A model generated the notes under the pieces. That model was not told the origin of the DNA, did not search any database, and saw nothing but the letters and a program-made list of their open reading frames with translations. Made by a program: the position numbers and the translations under genes. Positions 1 to 6,223 of a stretch of 48,203 nucleotides of DNA are shown here, piece by piece. How positions within the stretch are numbered: the first letter of the stretch is position 1; each line of letters starts with the position of its first letter. This DNA comes from an uncultured Lachnospiraceae bacterium (lineage in GTDB: Bacteria > Bacillota > Clostridia > Lachnospirales > Lachnospiraceae). The stretch covers positions 1 to 48,203 of the forward strand of contig CAJUKA010000028.1 of NCBI GenBank assembly GCA_910586585.1, given 5' to 3'.

Positions 1-25
1 GAATAGGATGATTCTTTTTGTTTGA

Positions 26-55
26 TTGCAGCCATTGGCTGCGGTATGATATAAT
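26..55 (+). promoter_or_regulatory. Promoter with palindromic operator candidate
   Basis: A -35 like TTGCAG (26-31) and a perfect -10 TATAAT (50-55) are 18 bp apart, 26 bp before the start of the small HTH gene at 81. The spacer region contains the palindrome GCAGCC-ATT-GGCTGC (28-42), which overlaps the -35. That is a natural position for a repressor operator, and autoregulation by the adjacent HTH protein is my inference. Confidence 0.55.
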
Positions 56-80
56 CGTATAAATGGAAGGGGGAGTATAA

Positions 81-299
81 ATGTTTTCTAGTGTTATTAA
101 AAATATTTTAGATGATTATAAAAAAATGGGGAAAAGTCTTACACAAAATGATCTTGCTAGGGTGTTAGGAATGACCAAACAAAGTTTTTCTAATAAAATG
201 CAAAGAGATACTTTTACTGCAGAAGATATAGTTAAAATAGCAGAGTTTTTAAATATGAAAGTAGTACTAAAAGGTGAAAATGAATATATAATTAAATAA
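81..299 (+). CDS. Small Cro/CI-type helix-turn-helix regulator
   Basis: A 72-residue protein that is almost entirely one DNA-binding domain. Residues about 18-45 read as a helix-turn-helix of the XRE/Cro type (LTQNDLARVLGMTKQSFSNK), followed by a third helix and a short C-terminal strand. There is no ligand or oligomerisation domain, so it resembles the small regulators of phages and integrative elements. The start is an ATG seven bases after a good ribosome binding site (AAGGGGG). A clear promoter with an overlapping palindrome lies just upstream and a terminator lies at 342-373, so it is probably a single-gene unit that represses itself. The target beyond itself is unknown. Base composition is strongly AT-rich, like the rest of 1-980. 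Confidence 0.75.
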   Translation: MFSSVIKNILDDYKKMGKSLTQNDLARVLGMTKQSFSNKMQRDTFTAEDIVKIAEFLNMKVVLKGENEYIIK

Positions 300-341
300 G
301 AACTGATATTAAAAAGGTTTTGGAAAGATATATTTGAGATA

Positions 342-373
342 GGAAGGTATATAAATAGATACTTTCCTTTTTT
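342..373 (+). terminator. Intrinsic terminator after the HTH gene
   Basis: A 9-bp stem (342-350 with 359-367, one G-T pair) closed by an 8-base loop is followed by six T residues. Confidence 0.75.
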
Positions 374-386
374 ATGCAATTACAAC

Positions 387-478
387 TGTACACAAAAATA
401 TGTACAATATGAATAAAATAAAGTACATGTTTTTGTGTATTCTATCAACTTACAAAGTACATAAAAATATGTACAATA
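387..478. repeat. Iteron-like repeats in the 300-632 intergenic region
   Basis: Two near-identical direct copies of a 22-base unit lie at 388-409 and 457-478. They share the core AAAAATATGTACAATA, differ at one base, and each carries inverted GTAC ends. A related copy lies in reverse orientation at 423-439. The rest of the 333-base gap is AT-rich sequence without an ORF. Such arrays are typical of binding sites for a plasmid or element replication or control protein; that role is inferred. Confidence 0.5.
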
Positions 479-560
479 GTCTTACAAGGTCACACAAAAC
501 AACAAACGAATTACACGAAATAAGACCATTACATAAAGTACCTTGACAATTTAATAAGGC

Positions 561-589
561 TTTACACTCTTTAATAAATCCGCTATAAT
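561..589 (+). promoter_or_regulatory. Sigma-A-type promoter for the small gene at 633
   Basis: TTTACA (561-566) and TATAAT (584-589) are separated by exactly 17 bp, about 45 bp before the start at 633. A second possible -35, TTGACA, lies at 543-548 but has no matching -10 at the right distance. Confidence 0.6.
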
Positions 590-632
590 AATTATAACAT
601 TTAAACGGTTTTTATTTAAAAGGCGGTGGATT

Positions 633-839
633 ATGGAGGTAATAGAAGAAATGAATAATGCTGAAATATTAGAAAGAGGTATTGAAGATTTTAGAGAATT
701 GCAAGAATATATGTTATTAGCTAAAAAAGAAAAAGCTACTGAAACATATGCTAAACTAAAGAAAAAATATATCTCACTAAAGGCATTGCTTACAAGTTTA
801 GGCGTTAATATGTCAGATATAGACGAGATAAAAGAGTAA
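633..839 (+). CDS. Small hypothetical charged helical protein
   Basis: A 68-residue protein that I do not recognise. It is rich in Glu and Lys, predicted mostly helical, and has no Cys and no membrane segment. It starts with ATG after an AGGCGGTGG ribosome binding site, has a clear promoter at 561-589 and ends before a strong terminator at 870-914, so it looks like a genuine monocistronic gene. Its position between iteron-like repeats and a broken replication-type gene suggests a cargo or regulatory gene of a decayed mobile element. No function is assigned. Confidence 0.55.
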   Translation: MEVIEEMNNAEILERGIEDFRELQEYMLLAKKEKATETYAKLKKKYISLKALLTSLGVNMSDIDEIKE

Positions 840-869
840 TTATCACAGCAAAATAGCAGCTCATAAACT

Positions 870-918
870 AAAAGGTGTAAGGTCTTATTAAATTATTAAG
901 GCTTTACACCTTTTTAAT
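870..918 (+). terminator. Intrinsic terminator
   Basis: The 11-bp perfect stem AAAAGGTGTAA (870-880) with TTACACCTTTT (904-914) is followed by a T-rich tail. The bases around the right arm resemble the promoter region at 553-577, so one of the two may have arisen by duplication. Confidence 0.75.
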
Positions 919-977
919 TTGCCAAAAGTAGAAATAACAGGTAGACACAAACCACCACACAAGGAGGACAAACAAAA

Positions 978-1079
978 ATGGATAAAGAACTTATGCTATT
1001 AGATCAAATCGAAGAAATCAGACAGAAAGCAACAGAAAAACCACAGAATTATCCAGTTGATAATACAATTCGTTCATAA
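978..1079 (+). pseudogene. Truncated N-terminal fragment of an element gene
   Basis: An ATG behind a perfect AAGGAGG (961-967) opens a 33-codon ORF. It begins like a normal acidic, helical protein (MDKELMLLDQIEEIRQ) and stops exactly where the sequence changes from AT-rich to GC-rich DNA, at about 1070. The downstream half belongs to an unrelated gene on the other strand. I read this as the N-terminal stub of a mobile-element gene cut by a deletion or recombination. The family is not recognisable from so short a fragment. Confidence 0.5.
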
Positions 1080-1564
1080 ACTTTGCTTTCACCAGCTCTG
1101 CCGGGTAGTTGTCTCTGGCAATGCGGATTGTCTTTCTCCGGGTGCAGACGGTTTCAAGCATGATGTCAACAATTTCGTCCAGCCTGTCCCCGTCAAACTT
1201 CATATCCTGCATGAGAATGTCATAGCAGATATTGACCTTGATGATCTCCCGGTAAATCTCAAATGCGGGATGTGTTTCCGCTTCCTTTCGCTTCCGTTCC
1301 GGCGGCGTAGCCGCTTCTCTGTCAGAGGGAGAGGGGTTACCAGCCATGATATCATTTACGATGTCCTTAGTGGTAACCGTGCAGGGGTCATCCGGCTCCG
1401 CCAGTTTTCCATCGGTGCCAATAAGTTTTTTTGGTTTTTTGCCGTTTCTGCGTGCCGGAAGAAGCGCCGATCGGGAATACCGTTCTCTCGGGTCCATCCA
1501 GAAGCGGTTTATAAAGTCGTAATAAGAGCCGAGGGGCGGCAGGTCATCTTTCGGGTTTGAACAT
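1070..1564 (-). pseudogene. Broken DUF6017 / replication-initiator-like protein
   Basis: The minus strand encodes a protein whose second half (YDILMQDMKFDGDRLDEIVD, then a TVCTRRKTIRIA-like stretch and PAELVKAKFMN) matches my memory of the C-terminal DUF6017 domain found in replication initiator proteins of clostridial plasmids and integrative elements. An ATG at 1564 lies behind AGGAGG (minus strand of 1574-1579), but that frame stops after six codons. The main frame continues one base out of register, with in-frame Met at 1497, so there is a frameshift near 1546. At the other end the domain is cut off around 1070, where it should continue for tens of residues. The GC content here is visibly higher than in the flanks. 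It is a doubly damaged remnant. Confidence 0.6.
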
Positions 1565-1576
1565 AAAATGTGACCT

Positions 1577-1622
1577 CCTTTGTTTTATAAGAGAAAGAGG
1601 GAAGATACTTATAAAACAAAGG
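1577..1622. repeat. Perfect 15-bp inverted repeat upstream of the DUF6017 remnant
   Basis: CCTTTGTTTTATAAG (1577-1591) and its exact complement (1608-1622) flank a 16-base loop. The left arm overlaps the ribosome binding site of the minus-strand remnant. In a minus-strand transcript this hairpin would bury AAAGG of the binding site, so it could control translation. Confidence 0.7.
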
Positions 1623-1656
1623 GTCGTTTTCGCTGGCATTATCAGCGAAAACGACC
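1622..1656. repeat. Perfect 14-bp inverted repeat
   Basis: GGTCGTTTTCGCTG (1622-1635) pairs with its exact complement (1643-1656) across a 7-base loop. It directly abuts the 1577-1622 repeat, giving two strong adjacent hairpins. The role is unknown; attenuator, operator or recombination site are all possible. Confidence 0.7.
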
Positions 1657-1774
1657 GCACATTTCGGGGTATTTGTCAAGCTGTTTTTAGAAAAAATAAG
1701 AATTATTTTTAGAGAGCAGGAAGTTATTTAAAAGCGGAAATGTTACAAAATGAAGGTAAAAAATAGAGGTGAAA

Positions 1775-1945
1775 ATGAGATTTCGGAAATTTTTGAAGCC
1801 TTATAGAACAAGGACTTCGAGTTTCCGAGAGCACACATTATATGAGGCAGGTGGAAAGACGGCGCTTACTACAATGGAGCTGAATCCTAACGGGACCACT
1901 ACAGGAAGATTCTATAACTTGGATTTGAAAAAATTACTATTTTAA
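1775..1945 (+). CDS. Small ORF of unknown function, possible gene fragment
   Basis: A 56-codon ORF with an ATG four to five bases behind GAGGTG. The first third is very basic (MRFRKFLKPYRTRTSSFR); the rest contains TTMELNPNGTTTGRFYNLD, which looks like a piece of a folded domain rather than random translation, but I cannot place it. There is no promoter I can defend. It may be the tail of a larger element gene joined to a new start. The 430 bases after it (1946-2374) contain only a terminator-like hairpin at 2061-2104. Confidence 0.3.
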   Translation: MRFRKFLKPYRTRTSSFREHTLYEAGGKTALTTMELNPNGTTTGRFYNLDLKKLLF

Positions 1946-2060
1946 GTTTGTGTCCCCCAATGATTATAGTGTAACAGGTGAGGGCAGGTTATACAAAGAT
2001 TAAATTTTAGGAAATAGCATTTTTGTAATCATATATCCAATTAGGTATGCTGAAATATAA

Positions 2061-2104
2061 AAGAGATCAGGCAACAGATTATATCTGGAGTCTGGTCTTT
2101 TTTT
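2061..2104 (+). terminator. Terminator-like hairpin
   Basis: GATCAG (2065-2070) pairs with CTGGTC (2092-2097) using one wobble, around an inner CAGAT/ATCTG stem, and is followed by seven T residues. No convincing gene ends immediately upstream, so it is probably left over from the eroded element. Confidence 0.5.
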
Positions 2105-2374
2105 ATCTAATAGTCAAGGTGGCGTATATCAGCTATAAATAGCGGATGCTGGCACTCCGAAAATAATTCTCTTTCAGTTATGATACACCACTTTACAACT
2201 TTTGAAAAATAAAATAACGCACAAGGCACTTTCTGATGTATAATAAGTTTGCTCACAAAACTATACGAAAGATGGTGACCTTGTACGTCGGACTTATTAT
2301 ACAACAAAAACAACCTAATTGGTAGACTGTACCATTATTTTTTATTTATTTTAAAACTTTTTCCGCTTCAACGA

Positions 2375-2635
2375 TTGATACCCTGTTTCTGCTGGTGCTA
2401 TGGAGGTATGGTACACAATCATGCAGTAAACAGGGTAATCAGTGATGCACTTGTTAGACTGCAAGAGAAAGGCAAGATAATAGAACATTTCACAGCACAT
2501 GCTCTAAGAGATACCTTTGCAACACGTTACATAGAACAGGGAGGGAATCCGCGGACATTAAAAACCATCTTAGGGCATACAAGTCTTGCAATGACAATGG
2601 ACTCAACGTTATTCCACGAACTGTTACAAAAATAA
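2375..2635 (+). pseudogene. Tyrosine recombinase (integrase) C-terminal remnant
   Basis: The reading frame carries the diagnostic second half of a phage-type integrase: HALRDTFATRYIEQGG (the HxLR box with catalytic His and Arg) and then TLKTILGHTSLAMTMD (the LGH box). The expected LY-x-HV segment with the nucleophilic Tyr is missing in frame. After TMD the protein ends STLFHELLQK, and a one-base shift would give an SNVIP-like continuation. The N-terminal arm-binding and core-binding domains are absent. This is therefore a dead fragment of an integrative element and supports reading 1-2640 as a mobile-element graveyard. The palindrome TTATAC-TAGAA-GTATAA follows at 2641-2657. Confidence 0.7.
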
Positions 2636-3000
2636 CAACTTTATACTAGAAGTATAATGACAACAGAAAAAGTTTGTGATATATTAGTAGAAAAAAGAAG
2701 TAGGGAACGATTTGGGTCGTGCTTTAGGAAAGGAAAAACAATGAACAGGATAATTGGCTTAACACATGATATAGAACAAAGTAAACTGCCGCTAAGAAGT
2801 AAACAGCAGTTTTGTTTGACATACTCATATAAGATAAGCCAAGACGGGTTGAAATATATTTTTAAAAGGCATAGATATTAACGAAAACTGCTAGGCAGCA
2901 GCAAAGATGTCTTTATTATAGAAGCTATTTTCAATCCAAAATGTATCTCGGATACGCTGGGTGGTATATATCACACCGTTTTGCGTAGAAGAGTTTTAGA

Positions 3001-3036
3001 AAGCCGCTTATTCTTATATGGGATAGGCGGTTTTTT
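3001..3036 (+). terminator. Intrinsic terminator upstream of rtcB
   Basis: A 13-bp stem with wobbles (3001-3013 with 3021-3033) is followed by six T residues. It separates the mobile-element remnants from rtcB. The 2636-3000 stretch otherwise contains no gene I can support. Confidence 0.65.
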
Positions 3037-3117
3037 GTATCACTTCATACAAGGAGCAAAGACCGTAGGAATTGGTGCGTTGAGAGCGTTTATGGGAATT
3101 AACAGGAGGGAAACGAG

Positions 3118-4359
3118 ATGACAGAAATTGTAGGAAAGGTAAATACAGCACTTTGTTATGCAAAGGTGGTTGAGGAGGAGGCAATAGAGCAGATCCGCAG
3201 AATGTGTAATTATGATTTTACAGAGAAAAGCAAAATCCGCATTATGCCGGATGTTCATGCAGGAAAGGGATGTACCATAGGAACAACAATGACAGTGGTA
3301 GACAAAGTGGTTCCCAATGTGGTAGGAGTCGATATCGGATGTGGAATGTATACAGTGAATTTGGGAATGCAGGATATTGACTTTGTGGAACTTGATAAGG
3401 CAGCGCATTTTATCCCATCAGGAAAAAATGTTTGGGAGGGAAGACAGGAACGATTTGATCTGTCAACGCTTCGCTGCTACAGAAGTTTGAAAGATGCCAG
3501 ACGACTAGAGCGAAGCATCGGAACGCTTGGTGGCGGCAATCATTTTATTGAGGTTGACCAGGCACAAGATGGAACTAATTATCTGGTGATTCACTCTGGA
3601 AGCCGGAATCTGGGCAAACAGGTAGCGGAAATTTATCAACAGCTTGCGGTTGACCTAAATAAAGGAAAAGAGACCTATTTTCAACAGCGAGATGAGATTA
3701 TCAAAACATACAAAGAGGCAGGGAGGCGCAAGGAGATACAGGCAGCATTAGAGCAGATTGCATGGGAAAAAAGAGAGGCGACAATGCCGGAGGATCTTTG
3801 TTATTTGTATGGTACATTTTTTGAGGATTACCTGCATGATGTGGAAATCTGTCAGGATTTTGCAAGACGAAACCGCGAAAAAATGGCAGAGATTTTGACA
3901 GAACGCACAGGGCTGATTCCCAAAGATGCATTTCATACCATTCACAATTATATTGATACAGATGAAATGATCTTGAGAAAGGGAGCGATTGCAGCGCATA
4001 AGGGCGAGAAGGTATTGATTCCAATTAATATGAAAGATGGAAGTGTGCTTGCAGTTGGAAAGGGAAATCCAGAGTGGAATTATTCTGCACCACATGGAGC
4101 CGGACGCTTAATGTCGCGCACAAAGGCAAAAGAAAGCTTGTCCATGGAGGAATACAAAAAAGCCATGGAGGGCATCTATACAACCTCTGTCAATGAAGGA
4201 ACACTTGACGAGGCACCAATGGCATATAAATCTCTGAATGATATTATCGATGTCATTCAGGAGACTGTCGAAATAATTGATATTATGAAACCCGTATATA
4301 ATTTTAAGGCGTCTGACGGAATGGGTTACTACCTTGCTGGCAAATATATTTCTGGTTGA
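3118..4359 (+). CDS. rtcB: RtcB family RNA-splicing ligase
   Basis: A 413-residue GTP- and manganese-dependent RNA ligase that joins 2',3'-cyclic phosphate (or 3'-phosphate) ends to 5'-OH ends, used in RNA repair. Family hallmarks are present in order: DVHAGKGCTIG (residues 45-55) and VGVDIGCGM (69-77, metal-binding Cys75), GGGNHFIEV (138-146), VIHSGSRNLG (157-166) and PHGAGR (325-330), whose His326 should carry the GMP adduct. Length is close to the usual 400-410 residues of this subgroup, so the protein looks intact. The start is an ATG seven bases after AGGAGG. No archease gene is adjacent. A small XRE regulator follows 90 bases downstream and may be cotranscribed, a common theme for bacterial rtcB loci, which are often stress-regulated. 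Confidence 0.93.
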   Translation: MTEIVGKVNTALCYAKVVEEEAIEQIRRMCNYDFTEKSKIRIMPDVHAGKGCTIGTTMTVVDKVVPNVVGVDIGCGMYTVNLGMQDIDFVELDKAAHFIPSGKNVWEGRQERFDLSTLRCYRSLKDARRLERSIGTLGGGNHFIEVDQAQDGTNYLVIHSGSRNLGKQVAEIYQQLAVDLNKGKETYFQQRDEIIKTYKEAGRRKEIQAALEQIAWEKREATMPEDLCYLYGTFFEDYLHDVEICQDFARRNREKMAEILTERTGLIPKDAFHTIHNYIDTDEMILRKGAIAAHKGEKVLIPINMKDGSVLAVGKGNPEWNYSAPHGAGRLMSRTKAKESLSMEEYKKAMEGIYTTSVNEGTLDEAPMAYKSLNDIIDVIQETVEIIDIMKPVYNFKASDGMGYYLAGKYISG

Positions 4360-4449
4360 TAAACCGCAAGCCTGGCTGGTTGTAAATGTGTCGGTGCAGT
4401 GAGGCAGGTTTACCTGTTTTGGCAGACACCAGAACAGGAGGAAAATAAA

Positions 4450-4680
4450 ATGTCTCAAATACCAACAATTGATATGGCAAAAACCGGAGAGAACATTATG
4501 AACTTAAGGGAGCAAGCAGGAATGTCTGTGAGAGATTTGCAGAACTTATTTGGTTTTGCAACACCGCAGGCAATCTATAAGTGGCAGCACGGAACAGCGC
4601 TGCCAGCTATTGATAATATGGTAGTTTTGGCGGCGGTACTAGGAGTAAAGATTGATGATATTTTGGTGATAAGTGCATAA
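4450..4680 (+). CDS. XRE-family helix-turn-helix regulator
   Basis: A 76-residue single-domain DNA-binding protein. The HTH runs over residues about 15-70 (NIMNLREQAGMSVRDLQNLF, then QAIYKWQHGTALPAIDNMVV), with the typical WQxG turn and LAAVLGVKIDDIL tail of the Cro/CI superfamily. I chose the ATG at 4450 because a good AGGAGG sits 8 bases upstream; the frame is open further 5' but without a start signal. It lies 90 bases downstream of rtcB in the same direction and may regulate it. The stop codon lies in the left arm of a 10-bp hairpin (4671-4680 with 4693-4702) that may act as a weak terminator. Confidence 0.8.
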   Translation: MSQIPTIDMAKTGENIMNLREQAGMSVRDLQNLFGFATPQAIYKWQHGTALPAIDNMVVLAAVLGVKIDDILVISA

Positions 4681-4790
4681 GGTTTAATGACTTTATGCAC
4701 TTAAATGTCAGAATATTCAGAATAAATTATACATAATAACTGATAAGAGATGTCGAATATGACAGTATTATAGAAAATAAGAAAAAACCA

Positions 4791-4819
4791 TTGCAATAAT
4801 TAGAAAAAAGTGTTACTAT
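4791..4819 (+). promoter_or_regulatory. Promoter in the gene-poor region 4681-5393
   Basis: TTGCAA (4791-4796) and TACTAT (4814-4819) are 17 bp apart. The following 400 bases contain no convincing gene, only short frames without matching ribosome binding sites. Either the transcript runs into the GNAT gene with a very long leader, or the region encodes a decayed gene. Confidence 0.35.
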
Positions 4820-5244
4820 ACAATTACACCAAAGAAAAAGAGAAAATACAAAAGATAAAAGCAAAATGTACAAAAGAACAAAGTGCAAATAAGCTTTTAC
4901 GAGCATTACATATAAACGTAAATGCAATTTTCGGAGACTGGAAACAATCACGATAAAGGGCATACGTGAGAAAGGAGATGAGTCCATTGGGAAGGGAAGT
5001 TACATGGCTTTAACAAAAGGATGAATTTCTAAAATGTTAAAGGATGGGAGAAACAGCAGATAAGAAAACAAACAGATGAAAATCTGGGGAAAGAGGAGAA
5101 AATTGGATAACGAATTTTGATAGAGCGGTTATTGTATCATTCAAAAAAGAAGATATGATAGCTGCTCTTAAATTATAATCTGCAGAAAAATTGTTTGAAA
5201 GGATTTTGTTTTCCAGAAATTGTTCAAACTGTATAAAGAGGTTA

Positions 5245-5318
5245 GTGTGAAAAATAAATTTTTCACACGGCAAATTTGTGCTTACGCCCAAATTCGCAGA
5301 TTTTGGTAAGAATGGAGA
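5245..5318 (+). promoter_or_regulatory. Leader motif copy A (upstream of GNAT gene)
   Basis: An 11-bp perfect hairpin (5245-5255 with 5258-5268) is followed by the conserved block CAAATTTGTGCTTACGCCCA and its continuation to 5298. The block can fold as 5270-5281 with 5286-5297, or alternatively pair CTTAxxCC with GGTAAG (5305-5310). The motif ends at an ATGGAG ribosome binding site. A micro-ORF starting at GTG 5247, five bases after AAAGAGG, runs through the hairpin to TAA 5309 (20 codons). Sister copies lie at 33313-33405 and 37904-37978. Confidence 0.5.
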
Positions 5319-5393
5319 TTTTTATGTATATTTGGCGGAAAATCAGCCGCAAGGGAGATTTTGAGAGTACATCATATAGAAATGAGGAAAGTT

Positions 5394-5954
5394 ATGAGAG
5401 TAGAACAAGAAAATATAGAATTAAATGGACAGGTTTTGGTATTGAGAAATGCAGAGGAAGAAGATGCAGAACAATTGATTGAATATTTGAAAACAGTGAG
5501 CGGGGAAACAAAATTTTTGGTAAAAGAACCGGAAGAACTTACAATGACAGTTGAGGAGGAACGCCAATTTATTGCACACCAAAACGAATCGCCTGAAACA
5601 GTAATGCTTTTGGGAATTTTGGATGGAGAACATGTAGGAAACTGCTCTTTGATGAGGCTGATGCAAAGTCGGTATAATCATAGGGCAAGTATAGCGATTG
5701 CGTTGTATCAGAATTATACGGGAAGAGGAATTGGAAAGAGAATGCTTCAGAAAATGTTTCAGATTGCAGAAGCGATGGGGATTGAACAGCTTGAGCTTGA
5801 AGTGGCAGAAGACAACGATAAGGCAGTGTCTTTGTATCAGAGTTTAGGATTTCAAATATATGGGACATTTCCTGATAATATGAAATATAAAGATGGCACA
5901 TATGCGAATGTTTATTGGATGATGAAAAAATTGAGCGCCAGCGCGCACAATTAA
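5394..5954 (+). CDS. GNAT family N-acetyltransferase
   Basis: A 186-residue acetyl-CoA-dependent acetyltransferase. The N-terminal 70 residues form the usual strand-helix-helix region. The acetyl-CoA pyrophosphate-binding loop is YTGRGIGKRML (the Q/R-x-x-G-x-G/A signature), and the C-terminal half carries LELEVAEDNDKAVSLYQSLG and YGTFPDNMKYKDG, typical of GNAT motif B. I chose the ATG at 5394 (GAGGAAAG upstream); the frame is open to a TTG at 5361 that also has a fair ribosome binding site. The substrate cannot be deduced. Members of this family include ribosomal-protein acetyltransferases, and the leader motif it shares with rpmD and rpmJ makes a translation-related target worth testing. A 155-bp MITE-like element lies 14 bases after the stop. 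Confidence 0.88.
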   Translation: MRVEQENIELNGQVLVLRNAEEEDAEQLIEYLKTVSGETKFLVKEPEELTMTVEEERQFIAHQNESPETVMLLGILDGEHVGNCSLMRLMQSRYNHRASIAIALYQNYTGRGIGKRMLQKMFQIAEAMGIEQLELEVAEDNDKAVSLYQSLGFQIYGTFPDNMKYKDGTYANVYWMMKKLSASAHN

Positions 5955-5967
5955 TAGAATAAAAAAG

Positions 5968-6122
5968 GTTACTTTTCACACCCGCGCCATGCACTTGCTG
6001 CATGGCGTCGGAGCAAGCGCCAAAATGCGTGCTTTTTAGCATTTTGTGTGCATCAATTGTTGCAATTCACACCGAAATCGTTGTAAGTATATGAGAAATC
6101 TGGCGTAAGTGTGAATTGTAAC
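5968..6122 (+). mobile_element. 155-bp MITE-like element, copy 1
   Basis: The ends are GTTACTTTTCACAC and the inverse of GTTACAATTCACAC (12 of 14 identical). The exact 8-bp duplication TAAAAAAG flanks it (5960-5967 and 6123-6130). The interior has two strong hairpins, CGCCATGCA/TGCATGGCG and CAAAATGC/GCATTTTG, and no ORF of useful length. Copy 2 at 37652-37806 reads as the exact reverse complement. Length, terminal repeats and duplication together identify a non-autonomous transposable element. I cannot name the parent insertion sequence; an 8-bp duplication fits several families. Confidence 0.85.
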
Positions 6123-6134
6123 TAAAAAAGATTT

Positions 6135-6161
6135 ATGGTGTCTTTCAGGACACCATTTTCA
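6135..6161 (+). terminator. Hairpin/weak terminator between MITE copy 1 and metG
   Basis: ATGGTGTC (6135-6142) pairs perfectly with GACACCAT (6149-6156) and is followed by TTTCATTT. It may end transcripts from the GNAT gene or belong to the leader region. Confidence 0.5.
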
Positions 6162-6190
6162 TTTACAAAATGCATTGATTATGGTAAATT
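6162..6190 (+). promoter_or_regulatory. Promoter for metG
   Basis: TTTACA (6162-6167) and TAAATT (6185-6190) are 17 bp apart. The predicted leader is only about 25 bases long, which leaves no room for a T-box or SAM riboswitch. Confidence 0.5.
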
Positions 6191-6223
6191 ATAGATATTC
6201 GGGAAGAAAGGTGATGAGAATTG

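Noticed and set aside
1057..1560. Long plus-strand frame over the DUF6017 remnant
   Set aside because: It is the antisense of the minus-strand gene, which shows recognisable protein motifs; the plus frame has no binding site and an implausible composition.
2107..2313. Minus-strand 68-codon frame
   Set aside because: No binding site, no motifs, and low-complexity AT-rich sequence.
2657..2881. 74-codon plus-strand frame after the integrase remnant
   Set aside because: No ribosome binding site, no recognisable motif, and it lies in decayed element DNA; I cannot support it as a gene.
4681..5240. Possible small genes in the gene-poor region after the XRE regulator
   Set aside because: Several ATGs follow purine runs, but all frames close within about 20 codons and none resembles a known peptide; only a promoter-like sequence is kept.
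5276..5482. 68-codon frame across leader motif copy A and the GNAT start
   Set aside because: It overlaps the GNAT gene in another frame; the only supporting signal is an ATGGAG upstream of ATG 5324, and the product is unlike any family.
6123..6223. T-box or SAM riboswitch upstream of metG
   Set aside because: The predicted leader is only about 25 bases and the preceding DNA is the MITE; no T-box sequence is seen.
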